Shown here one piece after another: positions 36,401 to 44,763 of a DNA stretch of 47,906 nucleotides. Location: contig CAIXXM010000005.1 of assembly GCA_903923395.1 (NCBI GenBank), positions 1-47,906 on the forward strand. The letters are read 5' to 3'. Every line of letters begins with the position of its first letter. Position 1 is the stretch's first letter. Both the position numbers and the translations under genes were made by a program. A model generated the notes under the pieces. That model was not told where the DNA came from. It made no database searches and saw only the letters and a program-made list of their open reading frames with translations. The stretch is from an uncultured Acidobacteriia bacterium (GTDB lineage Bacteria > Acidobacteriota > Terriglobia > Bryobacterales > Bryobacteraceae).

Positions 36401-36625
36401 ATCATTGATGGCCCGGGCTTGAAGAATGTGGATATGACCATCTCACGCTCCTTCCGGGTGACGGAAAAGATGAGACTGCAGTTCCGCGGCGAAGCGACCA
36501 ATGCGCTGAACCTGGTGAATCTTTCCAACCCCGGCACGAATGCGGGCACCAGTTCCACGTTTGGAAAGATCACCACTGCAGGACCCATGCGGCAGATGCA
36601 ACTTGGCCTGAAGCTGATGTTTTGA
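33413..36625 (+). CDS. TonB-dependent receptor, Oar-like, with carboxypeptidase-regulatory-like N-terminus
   Basis: This 1070-residue outer-membrane protein has a signal peptide (MSKLLAVLLATAALAFSQG). The beta-sandwich TVQGRVSDSSGGVIAGADI follows, then a plug with NLPLVNRDIYTLLSLTAGV and EFRVQTNSFPADEGRFGGGTV. A very long barrel ends in QLGLKLMF. The architecture matches the 2.8-kb paralogue but is longer. An AAGAAGG-like Shine-Dalgarno sequence precedes the ATG. A TTGACT element at 33322-33327 may be a -35 box, but a good -10 at the right spacing is not clear. The ligand is unknown. Confidence 0.92.
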   Translation: MSKLLAVLLATAALAFSQGTTATVQGRVSDSSGGVIAGADIAALNIDTNETRRAKTLGDGSYSLQFLPIGTYRLTIGTKGFKTFESKTVVLDVGTNARIDAVLEVGAVTDSVVVESAAPIVETTSPTLGQVVTNEEISNLPLVNRDIYTLLSLTAGVDTTGAATDNFGAPQQVTLVNGAPNSGIGSVNYTLNGGSNTNGLRNTGNVAPNPDAIQEFRVQTNSFPADEGRFGGGTVTMVTKSGTNAFHGTLFEFFRNSKLNANRWVPGAGTLLRDPLHRNQYGGTFGGPVRRDKTFFFGSWSGLRDRTSIYSNTATPLTEKERTGDLSSTSGTAPVDPLSGAAFPGKIIPLSRIDPVAKKINDTYLPLPNLPGGLYEAQLGHPKNTDEYIFKIDHNLNESHRLAASMFKTSGSDLVGLLGNIPWVSRNFTWSQHNWNASDTWIVTPTMVNEFRTAYIRDFGGRTNLPAVSLGDLGSLYKIQGARSLPQISVSGRFNLTSAIPGPVAGSNLYQVRDLLSISASRHSIRIGGEAMLEKMIHDTLLNNYGTFSFTTSNPRGTKNATADYLLGLAATMNQDAPTTKINNDWYYALYVQDDFRVNSRLTLNLGARWDIQTPITDPFNRFLTFVAGRKSTVVPSAPLGLLFPGDEGVGRGIITTAWNHISPRIGISFDPFGDRKTSIRAAAGIFYGSISGNEWNSSSDNQPFAIRQQFNDVYTLSDPYRLQPGGVGPFPYSYSPSAPRFIAPSATVGISLDYKSPYTYQMNFAVQRAVTSTTSITVAYVNNLTHRIPAIEDINYPVLTSTATTANVNARRPYLPGTLSSIGLIKSILNSAYHGLQVTGEKRLSHHFIAKGYYTLGKGLDAVNTQNSTLQAATDWNNILLDRGRANNDRRHSAVISGVWDLDYFRRSPKPLRLIAGGWSLAAIASMRSGTPLTITSGSDSNFDGTTNDRADLIGDPYLDPHRPRSAVVDQWFNIAAFSKTTQAKNSYDGTSGRNIIDGPGLKNVDMTISRSFRVTEKMRLQFRGEATNALNLVNLSNPGTNAGTSSTFGKITTAGPMRQMQLGLKLMF

Positions 36626-36644
36626 TGCCCGCTTAGCCTGAATT

Positions 36645-36672
36645 GTGGCCGCCTGTAGTTTCCGGCGGCCAC
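36645..36672 (+). terminator. Perfect 9-bp stem-loop after the TonB receptor gene
   Basis: GTGGCCGCC (36645-36653) pairs with GGCGGCCAC (36664-36672) around a ten-base loop, 20 bases after the receptor stop. No T-run follows, so termination is uncertain. Because it also ends 22 bases before the DUF433 start, it could serve as an operator for that toxin-antitoxin pair. Confidence 0.45.
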
Positions 36673-36694
36673 GATACCAGTTAAGCTAAAGGAA

Positions 36695-36925
36695 GTGGCG
36701 CACACAATCTCCCCACGAATCACTTTCGATCAGGCGCAATGTGGCGGCCACCCCTGCATTCGCGGAATGCGCATCCGCGTCGCTGACGTGCTTGATCTTC
36801 TCAGTGCAGGAGCATCATTCGATGAGATTCTGGAAGATTATCCGGATCTGGAGAAAGCAGACATCCTCGCCGCGCTCGCATACGCAGCAAAACAGGCTGG
36901 CCACCCGGTACTACTCTCCGCTTGA
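36695..36925 (+). CDS. DUF433-family antitoxin
   Basis: This 76-residue protein starts at GTG (reading MAHTISPRITFDQAQ). It has the DUF433 pattern of a beta-strand lead (GGHPCIRGMRIRVADVLDLLSAGASFDEILEDYPDLEKADILAALAYAA) with a winged-helix-like fold. In this family the protein acts as antitoxin to DUF5615 PIN-like proteins. Its stop overlaps the start of the DUF5615 gene (TTGA). Confidence 0.87.
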   Translation: MAHTISPRITFDQAQCGGHPCIRGMRIRVADVLDLLSAGASFDEILEDYPDLEKADILAALAYAAKQAGHPVLLSA

Positions 36926-37251
36926 AATTTCTTATTGACGGCCAGTTGCCTCCGGCTCTTGCGAGGTACCTGCAATCTGACCTCGGTTGCGAGGCGACTC
37001 ACGTAAATGATCTTGGCCTGCGGGAAGCATCCGACGTTGAACTTTGGATCTACGCCTCCGAAAACGACCTCGTCGTCATCTCCAGGGATGAGGATTTCGT
37101 AAGCCTCGCGCTACGCCGCGAAACGACACAGCTTATCTGGGTCCGCTTAGGCAACTGTCGCCGGAGAACCCTGCTCAGTCTCTTTAGCAATGCCTGGCCA
37201 GAGATAATACGGCTGCTGACTGCGAATAACCGGATTATAGAGCTGCGGTAA
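36922..37251 (+). CDS. DUF5615 PIN-like toxin
   Basis: This 109-residue protein starts with a TTG that overlaps the antitoxin stop by four bases. MKFLIDGQLPPALARYL gives the first Asp, SRDEDFVSLALRR the later acidic residues, and QLIWVRLGNCRRRTLLSLF the C-terminal core. These are typical of the DUF5615 branch of the PIN-like superfamily, presumed RNases. Alone it should be toxic and be held in check by the DUF433 partner. Confidence 0.87.
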   Translation: MKFLIDGQLPPALARYLQSDLGCEATHVNDLGLREASDVELWIYASENDLVVISRDEDFVSLALRRETTQLIWVRLGNCRRRTLLSLFSNAWPEIIRLLTANNRIIELR

Positions 37252-37288
37252 TGTTTAGGCCCGTCTTTTCAGCAAGCCACATCTGCGC

Positions 37289-38179
37289 CTACTTGGTTCG
37301 CACACTCCGCTTCAACCGCTCCAGTTGCTTCCTCGCCGACGCAGCCCAGCCGCTTGTCCAATCCAGCGAAAGGTATTTTTGCCAGTAACCAATCGCCTTC
37401 AGCAACTCACTGCCCCGTTCGCATAGAAGCGCCAGATTGAAGTAGGCATCCGCGTACTTCGGATTCAAACGGATCGCCTCCAGGTAATGCTTTCTGGCCT
37501 CTTCTGCCTTGCCCTGCTCATCGAAGAGATTCCCCAGATTGAAGTGAGCCAGGGGATAGTCGGGGTCAGCTTCCACCGCGCGCAGATAGAAATCCTTCGC
37601 TTCGGCCAGCTTCTTCATACGGAAGCTGATGGTCCCGAGGTTCACCAGCGCCCCGGCCGCTTTCGGATTCAACTGGATTGCCCGCCGGTACGCAGCCAGA
37701 GCATCCTGCGGAGGAGCGCCGGATTCCTCCAGCATCAGGCCCCTCTGAAACCAGTGCTCCGCCTCGCGCTCCTTTGCTTCAGCCTGTGGATCTACCTTCG
37801 GAGCCGTTGAAACAGGGAAAGAACGCAGCTTTTCGGCTTCGCTGCGGTCGAAGTCCAGCAGCAATTGGCCTGTGATGGGCTCCATGCGCCCGCCCGCCAC
37901 ATGGACTGTGATGCGTTTGCCCTCAGCGGTAATGCGCAGTTGCGCCAGCGGACGTTCAATGTGGGAAAGCTTGGCCTTCAGAGACAGCAGGGCGCGCTCG
38001 ATCCGTGACGGCGCAATCCCCAGTTCGCTCAATTTCTTGAGCGCCTTGAGAGCAATCAGGTCCTCAAAGCCGAAGGCGGCCCCACCTTCGACGAAGCCCT
38101 TCTTTTCCCATGTCCGCAATAAACGCTCAGGCACATCCAACATGCGCCTTACGTCGCCGCGCGTGTATTCTGCCGCCAT
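37289..38179 (-). CDS. MerR-type DNA-binding domain fused to TPR repeats
   Basis: This protein has about 296 residues from the ATG at 38179 (MAAEYTRGDVRRMLDVPERLLRTWEKKG). The N-terminal MerR-like winged helix spans about 1-70. It is followed by a short helical and beta segment (LRITAEGKRITVHVAGGRMEPITGQLLLDF). Four to five TPR units then occupy about 140-290 (ALAAYRRAIQLNPKAAGALVNLG; HFNLGNLFDEQGKAEEARKHY). No effector cysteine pair like that of metal-sensing MerR proteins is seen. It probably controls transcription through protein contacts of its TPR domain. It is divergent from acnA, with about 87 bases between starts, so acnA could be a target. Confidence 0.82.
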   Translation of the reverse strand: MAAEYTRGDVRRMLDVPERLLRTWEKKGFVEGGAAFGFEDLIALKALKKLSELGIAPSRIERALLSLKAKLSHIERPLAQLRITAEGKRITVHVAGGRMEPITGQLLLDFDRSEAEKLRSFPVSTAPKVDPQAEAKEREAEHWFQRGLMLEESGAPPQDALAAYRRAIQLNPKAAGALVNLGTISFRMKKLAEAKDFYLRAVEADPDYPLAHFNLGNLFDEQGKAEEARKHYLEAIRLNPKYADAYFNLALLCERGSELLKAIGYWQKYLSLDWTSGWAASARKQLERLKRSVRTK

Positions 38180-38266
38180 CCCGCTCAAGTCATGAGCTTA
38201 CCAAGTCCGGGAGAAACATCAAATGAAAGTTCCGCGAAACCTGCGGCGTTAACATAAAGACAACCC

Positions 38267-40930
38267 ATGAGTCAGAACAGTTTTGGTACCGAATCCACGC
38301 TGCATGCGGGCGGTCAGGAATACCGCTATTACAATCTTGGTGCATTGAAAGCACACGGCATTGATGTTTCCTCTCTGCCGTTCTCGCACAAGATCCTCCT
38401 TGAAAACCTGCTTCGCCAGGAAGATGGCAAGCGCGTCAAGGCGGCAGACATTGAGGCCGTCGCCCGCGGCACTGCCGGTGACGACAAGGAAATCTCCTTC
38501 ATGCCCGCCCGCGTCCTGCTGCAGGATTTCACGGGCGTCCCCTGTGTGGTCGATCTCGCTGCCATGCGCGACGCCCTCGCAGCCATGGGCAAAGACCCCT
38601 CCAAGGCCAACCCCCTCATGCCGGCCGACCTTGTGATTGACCACTCCGTGCAGGTCGATGAATACGGCACCAACAAGGCCTTTGATATTAACGCGCTGCT
38701 CGAATTTGAGCGCAACCGCGAGCGCTACATGCTGCTCCGCTGGGGCCAGACCGCCTTCCGCAACTTCCGCGCCGTGCCGCCCGATACCGGCATCGTGCAC
38801 CAGGTCAACCTCGAATACCTCGCCACCGGCGTATTCCGCGCCCAGCAGGCGGATGGTTCCTGGGTCGCCTACCCGGACACCCTCGTCGGCACCGACTCCC
38901 ACACCACCATGATCAACGGCCTCGGCGTCGTCGGTTGGGGCGTCGGAGGCATTGAAGCCGAAGCCTGCATGCTCGGCCAGCCCTGCTCCATGCTGCTGCC
39001 CCCCGTGGTCGGCTTCAAGCTCCACGGCACGCTGCCCGCCGGCTGCACCGCGACCGATCTCGTCCTCACCGTCACGCAGATGCTTCGCAAGAAGGGCGTC
39101 GTCGGCAAGTTCGTGGAATTCTACGGCCCCGGCCTCAGCGCACTCTCCGTAGCGGACCGCGCCACCATCGCCAACATGGCTCCCGAATACGGCGCCACCA
39201 TCGGCTTCTTCCCCGTGGACGAAGGCACCATTGAGTTCCTGAAGACCACCAACCGCGATGCCGATATCGTCGAACTCGTTGAGGTCTACTCCAAGGCCAA
39301 CGGGCTCTTCCGCACCGACGACACCCCGGACCCCGTCTTCAGCGACAAGCTCGAACTCGACCTCGCCACCGTTGTTCCCTCCATGGCCGGCCCCAAGCGC
39401 CCGCAGGACCGCCTCACCCTGCCGCAGGTGAAAGAAAACTTCCACAGCGCCTTCAAGGACGCTCCGAAGACCGAAGCCACGTTCGAGATGTTCGGCCAGC
39501 CGACCTCGATGACCAGCGGCGCCGTTGTCATCGCCGCCATCACCAGCTGCACCAACACCTCCAACCCGTCCGTCATGATGGGTGCCGGCATTCTGGCGAA
39601 GAAGGCTGCGGAAAAGGGCCTCACCAGCAAACCGTGGGTCAAAACCAGCCTCGCGCCGGGCTCCAAGGTCGTCTTCAACTACCTCACCAAGGCTGGGCTC
39701 ATGCCTTATCTCGAAGCCCTGAAGTTCAACCTGGTGGGCTATGGCTGCACCACCTGTATCGGCAACAGCGGACCGCTGCCGGACGCTGTCTCCGCCGCCG
39801 TGAAGCAGGAAGATCTGGTCGTCGCCGCGGTGCTCAGCGGCAACCGCAACTTCGAAGGCCGCATCAACCCGCAGGTCAAGGCGAACTATCTCGCGTCCCC
39901 CCCGCTGGTAGTCGCCTATGCCATCGCCGGCACCGTGGATATCGACATGGCCACAGACCCCCTCGGCAATGACAAGGACGGAAACCCCGTATATCTCGCC
40001 GATATCTGGCCCTCGCCTGAAGAAGTGGATACCGCGATCCGTTCCACCATCGATGCCGAAATGTTCCGCTCGGAATACGAGACGGCCTTCGATGGCGATG
40101 CGAACTGGCAGGCACTGCCCGTGCCCACCGGTAACATCTATGTGTGGGATGATTCCTCCACTTACATCAAGCGTCCGCCGTACTTCGATAACATGGTGGA
40201 CCCCAACGCCCCCATCGCCGACGTTACCGGCGGGCGCGTTCTGGCTCTGCTGGGTGATTCCATCACCACAGACCATATCTCGCCCGCAGGTTCCTTTAAT
40301 GCGGCCAGCCCCGCCGGAAAGTATCTGGTCAGCCTGGGCGTGAAACCCTCTGACTTCAACTCTTATGGCGCGCGCCGCGGCAACCATGAAGTGATGGTGC
40401 GCGGTACTCTCGCGAACGTTCGTCTGAAGAACCAGATGGCCCCCGGTACGGAAGGTGGTTACACAACACACCAGCCCTCCGGCGAACAGATGTTCATCTA
40501 TGACGCCTCCGTAAAGTACAAAGAGGAAGGCACGCCGCTGCTGATCCTTGCAGGCAAGGAATACGGTTCCGGCTCCTCGCGCGACTGGGCGGCCAAGGGC
40601 GTGATGCTCCTGGGAGTGAAGGTTGTGATCGCCGAAAGCTTCGAGCGCATCCACCGGACGAACCTGGTCGGGATGGGCGTTCTTCCCCTGCAGTTCCTGC
40701 CCGGCGAAAACGCCGCCTCGCTTGGACTGACAGGCAAGGAACTCTTCGAAGTGACCGGCGTGAAGGCCGGCGTGGAAGAGGGAGCGAATGTGACCGTGAA
40801 GGCTGTGGCCGCCGATGGCAAGGTAATCGAATTCCAGGCCGCGTCTCGTGTGGATACGCCGCAGGAAGCCGAATACTACCGCAACGGCGGCATTCTGCCC
40901 TATGTTCTGCGGCAGCTCGCAGCCGAGTAA
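38267..40930 (+). CDS. acnA: Aconitate hydratase (AcnA type)
   Basis: This 887-residue cytoplasmic [4Fe-4S] enzyme of the TCA cycle isomerises citrate to isocitrate. The cluster cysteines are in [13 protein letters not shown] and [13 protein letters not shown]. Domain 4 contains the swivelling [10 protein letters not shown] motif. The length and the order of the domains match the AcnA/IRP1 group rather than AcnB. Third-position GC bias is strong, which creates a long mirror frame on the other strand that is not a gene. The gene is followed by a small convergent gene at 40934. Confidence 0.96.
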   Translation: MSQNSFGTESTLHAGGQEYRYYNLGALKAHGIDVSSLPFSHKILLENLLRQEDGKRVKAADIEAVARGTAGDDKEISFMPARVLLQDFTGVPCVVDLAAMRDALAAMGKDPSKANPLMPADLVIDHSVQVDEYGTNKAFDINALLEFERNRERYMLLRWGQTAFRNFRAVPPDTGIVHQVNLEYLATGVFRAQQADGSWVAYPDTLVGTDSHTTMINGLGVVGWGVGGIEAEACMLGQPCSMLLPPVVGFKLHGTLPAGCTATDLVLTVTQMLRKKGVVGKFVEFYGPGLSALSVADRATIANMAPEYGATIGFFPVDEGTIEFLKTTNRDADIVELVEVYSKANGLFRTDDTPDPVFSDKLELDLATVVPSMAGPKRPQDRLTLPQVKENFHSAFKDAPKTEATFEMFGQPTSMTSGAVVIAAITSCTNTSNPSVMMGAGILAKKAAEKGLTSKPWVKTSLAPGSKVVFNYLTKAGLMPYLEALKFNLVGYGCTTCIGNSGPLPDAVSAAVKQEDLVVAAVLSGNRNFEGRINPQVKANYLASPPLVVAYAIAGTVDIDMATDPLGNDKDGNPVYLADIWPSPEEVDTAIRSTIDAEMFRSEYETAFDGDANWQALPVPTGNIYVWDDSSTYIKRPPYFDNMVDPNAPIADVTGGRVLALLGDSITTDHISPAGSFNAASPAGKYLVSLGVKPSDFNSYGARRGNHEVMVRGTLANVRLKNQMAPGTEGGYTTHQPSGEQMFIYDASVKYKEEGTPLLILAGKEYGSGSSRDWAAKGVMLLGVKVVIAESFERIHRTNLVGMGVLPLQFLPGENAASLGLTGKELFEVTGVKAGVEEGANVTVKAVAADGKVIEFQAASRVDTPQEAEYYRNGGILPYVLRQLAAE

Positions 40931-40933
40931 GTT

Positions 40934-41092
40934 TCAGTCCTCGTGCGGGGAGTGGTGCGTCAACTCCGCTTCCCGCACAATATATGCCCGCTCCAGCATC
41001 CGGCAAAGTTCCGAAGCGATCTTCTCCGGCGTTTCCTTTGCGTCGTGCTCCACAACCACCTTTAGAAACAGATTCGTTCTCATCGGTTCCAT
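40934..41092 (-). CDS. 52-residue conserved small protein
   Basis: This small gene was chosen because the ATG at 41092 (MEPMRTNLFLKVVVEHDAKE) has a perfect AGGAGG Shine-Dalgarno sequence nine bases upstream. The reading frame continues upstream only as antisense to the Zn-ribbon gene. Its sequence is an alpha/beta pattern with TPEKIASELCRMLERAY, reminiscent of small conserved Acidobacteriota proteins of unknown function. It is divergent from the Zn-ribbon gene by only 21 bases, and its stop is 3 bases from the stop of acnA. Confidence 0.7.
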   Translation of the reverse strand: MEPMRTNLFLKVVVEHDAKETPEKIASELCRMLERAYIVREAELTHHSPHED

Positions 41093-41113
41093 TGTCGTCT
41101 GCCTCCTATACTG

Positions 41114-41764
41114 GTGTGCGTGAACTGTGCCATCTGCGGTATCCGCAAGCCGCGCCGAACCTGTGTTGCCGTGCAGGGCGACATCTGTGCCATCTGCTGC
41201 GGCACGGAGCGTGAACGCTCCCTGGACTGTCCCTTCACCTGCGAATACCTGCGCGAAGCCCACCGGCATGAACCAATAACGGAAATTGCGCCCAAAGACC
41301 TCCCCAATCACAACGTCGACATCAGCGACGAATTCCTGGACGAAAACGACCAGATGCTTGCCTTCCTCTCCGGCGTCCTCTTCGAAGCGGCTGTCACAGG
41401 AAACAGCGTCATCGATCTCGATATCCGCGCCGCGCTTGAATCCCGCACAGCCACATACCTGGGCACTTCCTCTGATGCCACCGTGTCAAACCCGCGCGCC
41501 GCAGCCATTGAGGAACACATCCAGCAACGCATTCTCAATTTGAAGGAAGTCGTCGAAAAGGAAGCCCCTGCGGGCGCACCCAGCATCATGGCGGATTCCG
41601 TTGTTCTAAAGTTGCTCGTCTTTCTCCAACGCCTCGAATACCTGAACAACAACCAGCGGCCCAGGAGCAAGGCATTTATCAGTATGCTGGGGCGCCTCGT
41701 CGTCCGGTCGATTCCAACGGACCAAACTACTGTGGACCCGGAAGACCCCCGCATCATCCTATGA
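41114..41764 (+). CDS. Conserved protein with N-terminal Cys-rich zinc-ribbon
   Basis: This protein of about 216 residues starts at GTG. The first 45 residues contain nine cysteines (C2, C5, C8, C17, C25, C28, C29, C39, C43), including CAIC and CAICC, suited to bind one or two zinc ions or an iron-sulfur cluster. The remainder is helical, with a long EEHIQQRILNLKEVVEKEA stretch. I do not recognise a named family. The stop overlaps the CbiX-like gene as ATGA, so it is the first gene of the cofactor run 41.1-44.8 kb. A role in metal or cluster handling is inferred from context alone. Confidence 0.7.
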   Translation: MCVNCAICGIRKPRRTCVAVQGDICAICCGTERERSLDCPFTCEYLREAHRHEPITEIAPKDLPNHNVDISDEFLDENDQMLAFLSGVLFEAAVTGNSVIDLDIRAALESRTATYLGTSSDATVSNPRAAAIEEHIQQRILNLKEVVEKEAPAGAPSIMADSVVLKLLVFLQRLEYLNNNQRPRSKAFISMLGRLVVRSIPTDQTTVDPEDPRIIL

Positions 41765-42126
41765 GTGTGAGAACAGGAATTATCGTCTTCGGGCACGGCT
41801 CCAGCGTGGCCTCCGCCAATGAAGCAGTCCAGAGCGTTGCCGCCGAAGCAGGCGCGCTGGGCGGCTGGCCGCTCTATGAGACCGCGTTTCTGGAATGCCC
41901 GCCCACCCTGGCCGATGGCGTGGAAGCCCTGGTCAAGAGAGGTGCCACAGAGGTGCTGGTGCTGCCTTACTTTCTCACCCTGGGCATCCACTTGAAGCGC
42001 GATCTGCCGGCGCTGGTGGAAGAGCTCAGCGCACTGCACGGCATCAGCATCCGCGTGACGCCGCCTCTGCATGGCCACCCCGGCCTGAGCCAAATTCTCG
42101 TGGAAAGAGCCAACGCAGCAGTATGA
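41761..42126 (+). CDS. Small CbiX/SirB-type sirohydrochlorin chelatase
   Basis: This 121-residue single-domain protein of the CbiX-short class inserts Co2+ or Fe2+ into sirohydrochlorin on the way to cobalamin or siroheme. The metal-binding histidines are H12 in IVFGHGSS and H77 in LGIHLKRDLP, and the PPLHGHPG motif follows. It is coupled by four-base overlaps to the Zn-ribbon gene before it and the ferredoxin reductase gene after it. No other tetrapyrrole gene is near, so the metal choice is open. An archaeal-like short chelatase is common in this lineage. Confidence 0.87.
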   Translation: MSVRTGIIVFGHGSSVASANEAVQSVAAEAGALGGWPLYETAFLECPPTLADGVEALVKRGATEVLVLPYFLTLGIHLKRDLPALVEELSALHGISIRVTPPLHGHPGLSQILVERANAAV

Positions 42127-42803
42127 AAGCCAGACTCCAGGCGATCCGCGACATCGCCCCGAACACGCGCCACTTCGATTTCGAAACGCTCGGCTTTGAG
42201 GCCGCCTTTGTCCCCGGCCAGTTCTATTCGCTTACCGCGCACGTGAATGGCGAAGAGATCACCCGCGCTTACTCCATCGCCTCCGCGCCCGGCGGCAACC
42301 GCTTCTCGCTCTGCGCCAACCTGGTGGAAGATGGCCGCATGACCCCGCACTTCTTCGCGCTGGAGCCAGGCGACGAAGTTGGGCTAACCGGACCCTGGGG
42401 TTCTTTCATCCTGCGCCGCGACCCCGCCGAAACGATCTTCGTCGCCACAGGCACCGGCATCACACCGTTCCGTTCCATGCTCCAACAGCATGTGGCAGAG
42501 CGCCCCGAACAGCACTTCACGCTCATCTTCGGCGCGCGCCATGAGCTGCTCTATCACGAAGAGTTCCGCGCGCTGGCCGCACGCTGCCCGAACTTCACAT
42601 ACATCCCCACGCTCACCCGGCCGTCTGAGACATGGCATGGCCACATTGGCCGCGTGCAGCCGCTGGTGATGGAGACCGTGGGCGAACGCCGCGACGTAGA
42701 TGTCTACATCTGCGGCCTGAAGGAAATGGTGGATGACCTGCGCACCCAATTGAAAGCCTGCGGCCTGGACCGCAAGCGGATCATCTATGAGAAGTACGAC
42801 TGA
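42123..42803 (+). CDS. Ferredoxin-NADP reductase-like FAD oxidoreductase
   Basis: This 226-residue flavoprotein starts at the ATG 42123, which overlaps the preceding stop (ATGA); a longer frame from 41895 is only a shadow of the CbiX gene. The FAD motif RAYSIAS (Arg-x-Tyr-Ser), the NAD(P) motif GTGITPFRSML and the C-terminal YICGLKEMVDDLR are in the order of the FNR fold. It probably supplies electrons to the neighbouring iron-sulfur enzymes, though the donor or acceptor cannot be identified from sequence. Confidence 0.9.
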   Translation: MKARLQAIRDIAPNTRHFDFETLGFEAAFVPGQFYSLTAHVNGEEITRAYSIASAPGGNRFSLCANLVEDGRMTPHFFALEPGDEVGLTGPWGSFILRRDPAETIFVATGTGITPFRSMLQQHVAERPEQHFTLIFGARHELLYHEEFRALAARCPNFTYIPTLTRPSETWHGHIGRVQPLVMETVGERRDVDVYICGLKEMVDDLRTQLKACGLDRKRIIYEKYD

Positions 42804-42844
42804 TTCCGCCGCTGTTACCATTGGAATGGCAGTCCGCCCACGTT

Positions 42845-43774
42845 ATGGTTTCCTCACCTACCCTCGCTGAAGAGATTCTGGAGCTCAAGCAACGCCGCAA
42901 GGCCATCATTCTGGCGCATCACTACCAGGAAGCGGAGATCCAGGAGATCGCCGACTTTGTGGGCGACAGCCTCGAGCTTTCCCGCAAGGCGCTCGAAGCT
43001 TCTGGTGACGTCATCGCCTTCTGCGGTGTATGGTTCATGGCGGAAACCGCGAAGGTGCTCAACCCCACCCGCATTGTTGTGGTTCCGGACAAAGATGCCG
43101 GCTGCAGCCTGGTGGATAGCTGCCCCGCCGAACATATCCGCGAATACAAGCGGCGCAACCCGGACCATGTCATCGTCAGTTATATCAACACTTCGGTGGA
43201 AGTGAAGGCCGAAAGCGATATTCTCTGCACGTCGCGCAACGCCGTCAAGATCGTCAACTCCATTCCGGCCGAAAAGACCGTGCTCTTCCTGCCGGACCGC
43301 AATCTCGGCAACTATGTGAAAGAGCAGACGGGCCGCGAGAACATGAAGATCTGGCAGGGTGCCTGCATTGTGCACTCCACGTTCCCTGTGCGCCGTCTGC
43401 TGGATGCCAAGGCGGCCTACCCTGAGGCACTGGTCATCGCCCATCCGGAATGCCCTCTTGCCGTGCTGAAGCATGCGGACTTCATCGGGTCCACCTCCGC
43501 GCTGATTGATTACGTGGCCGCCAGCCCCGCGCAGGAATTCATCGTGATGACGGAGAGCGGCGTGCAGTATTCGTTCGAACGCGTGGGTCCCGGCAAGACC
43601 TTCCATTACGTCAACAATGAGAACTGCAATTGCAGCGAGTGCCCGTACATGCGTATGAACACGCTAGAAAAGCTGCGTGATGCTCTCGAAACCCTGTCGC
43701 CCCGCGTGGAACTGCCGGAGGACATCCTGCGCCGCGCACTCTTGCCTCTGGAACGGATGCTGGCAGTCAAGTGA
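42845..43774 (+). CDS. nadA: Quinolinate synthase A
   Basis: This [4Fe-4S] enzyme has about 309 residues and condenses iminoaspartate with dihydroxyacetone phosphate to give quinolinate in de novo NAD synthesis. It starts at the ATG 42845 (MVSSPTLAEE), preferred over a TTG at 42821. Likely cluster ligands are C87 (DAGCSLVDSC), C174 (GACIVH) and one of C261/C263/C266 (NCNCSECPYM). HHYQ near 25-28 and the triplicated domains are typical. Its stop overlaps the moaA GTG start. nadB and nadC are not in the window. Confidence 0.94.
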   Translation: MVSSPTLAEEILELKQRRKAIILAHHYQEAEIQEIADFVGDSLELSRKALEASGDVIAFCGVWFMAETAKVLNPTRIVVVPDKDAGCSLVDSCPAEHIREYKRRNPDHVIVSYINTSVEVKAESDILCTSRNAVKIVNSIPAEKTVLFLPDRNLGNYVKEQTGRENMKIWQGACIVHSTFPVRRLLDAKAAYPEALVIAHPECPLAVLKHADFIGSTSALIDYVAASPAQEFIVMTESGVQYSFERVGPGKTFHYVNNENCNCSECPYMRMNTLEKLRDALETLSPRVELPEDILRRALLPLERMLAVK

Positions 43775-44763
43775 CCGCGCCGCTGATTGACAGCTTCGCC
43801 CGCGTACACGACAGTCTGCGGATCAGTGTGACTGACCGCTGCAATATCCGCTGCTTTTACTGCATGCCCGAAGAGGGTGTGAAGTTCATGCCGCGCGAAG
43901 AGATCCTTTCATTTGAAGATATTGAGCGCTTCGTCCGCGTGGCGGTGTCTCTCGGCGTGAACAAGCTCCGCATTACGGGCGGAGAGCCGCTGGTGCGCCG
44001 CAACCTGCCGGACCTGATTGCACGTCTGCATGCTGTGCCAGGCGTGCAGGATCTGGCCCTGACCACCAATGCCGTACTGCTGGAAGAATTCGCCCAGCCG
44101 CTTTACGATGCCGGTCTACGGCGGCTGAATATCCACCTCGACACGCTGGACCGCGAACGCTTCCTCAAGATCACCCGGCGCGACGATCTGCCGAAGGTCA
44201 TGTCTGGCATAGCGACTGCGCAAAAAGCAGGCTTCCGCAAGATCAAGATCAACATCGTGGCGGTGAAGAATCTGATTGAGCCGGATATTGTACCGATGGC
44301 GAAATACTGCCGTGAGAATGGTTTCGAGCCCCGGTATATCGAGTTCATGCCGCTCGATTCGCAGGAGCTTTGGGGCAAGAGTCGCGTGCTGTCCGCCGAT
44401 GAGATGGCGGCCCTGATTTCGAAGGAAGTGGGTGAACTGGTGGAGGCACCAGACCGCGACCCGCGCGCGCCCGCGACGGACTATGTTTATGCGGATGGCG
44501 GTGGCCGCGTGGGCTTTATCGCCTCCGTGACCAAGCCCTTCTGCATGAACTGCAACCGCCTGCGCCTGACGTCAGACGGCAAGATCCGTTATTGCCTCTT
44601 CGCGATTGAAGAGACGGATGTGAAGCAACAAATCCGCACCGGGACGGGCGACGATATCGCCGCCGCAATCCGCGGTTGCGTGGCCGCGAAGTGGGTGGGC
44701 CACGAAATCAACTCCGCAAAATTCGTGCCGCCGCCGAGGCCGATGTACTCCATCGGCGGATAA
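43771..44763 (+). CDS. moaA: GTP 3',8-cyclase (molybdenum cofactor biosynthesis)
   Basis: This 330-residue radical-SAM enzyme starts at GTG, with a four-base overlap with nadA. The N-terminal [4Fe-4S] cluster is CNIRCFYC (C24, C28, C31), with the GGEP motif nearby. The C-terminal cluster is C-x2-C-x13-C (CMNCNRLRL ... YC), which holds GTP. It converts GTP to the cyclic precursor of molybdopterin. MoaC, the next step, is not encoded in the window. The C-terminal GG (YSIGG) is typical of the family. The convergent PEP-CTERM gene overlaps the last 56 bases. Confidence 0.95.
   Translation: MTAPLIDSFARVHDSLRISVTDRCNIRCFYCMPEEGVKFMPREEILSFEDIERFVRVAVSLGVNKLRITGGEPLVRRNLPDLIARLHAVPGVQDLALTTNAVLLEEFAQPLYDAGLRRLNIHLDTLDRERFLKITRRDDLPKVMSGIATAQKAGFRKIKINIVAVKNLIEPDIVPMAKYCRENGFEPRYIEFMPLDSQELWGKSRVLSADEMAALISKEVGELVEAPDRDPRAPATDYVYADGGGRVGFIASVTKPFCMNCNRLRLTSDGKIRYCLFAIEETDVKQQIRTGTGDDIAAAIRGCVAAKWVGHEINSAKFVPPPRPMYSIGG

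Noticed and set aside
38249-40654. 801-residue open frame antisense to aconitase
   Set aside because: It mirrors acnA, arises from strong third-position GC bias, lacks a recognisable domain or ribosome-binding site and is rich in Gly, His and Ala repeats typical of shadow frames.
41895-42122. N-terminal extension of the ferredoxin reductase frame
   Set aside because: It overlaps CbiX in another frame, while the internal ATG at 42123 gives a normal FNR length and an ATGA overlap.
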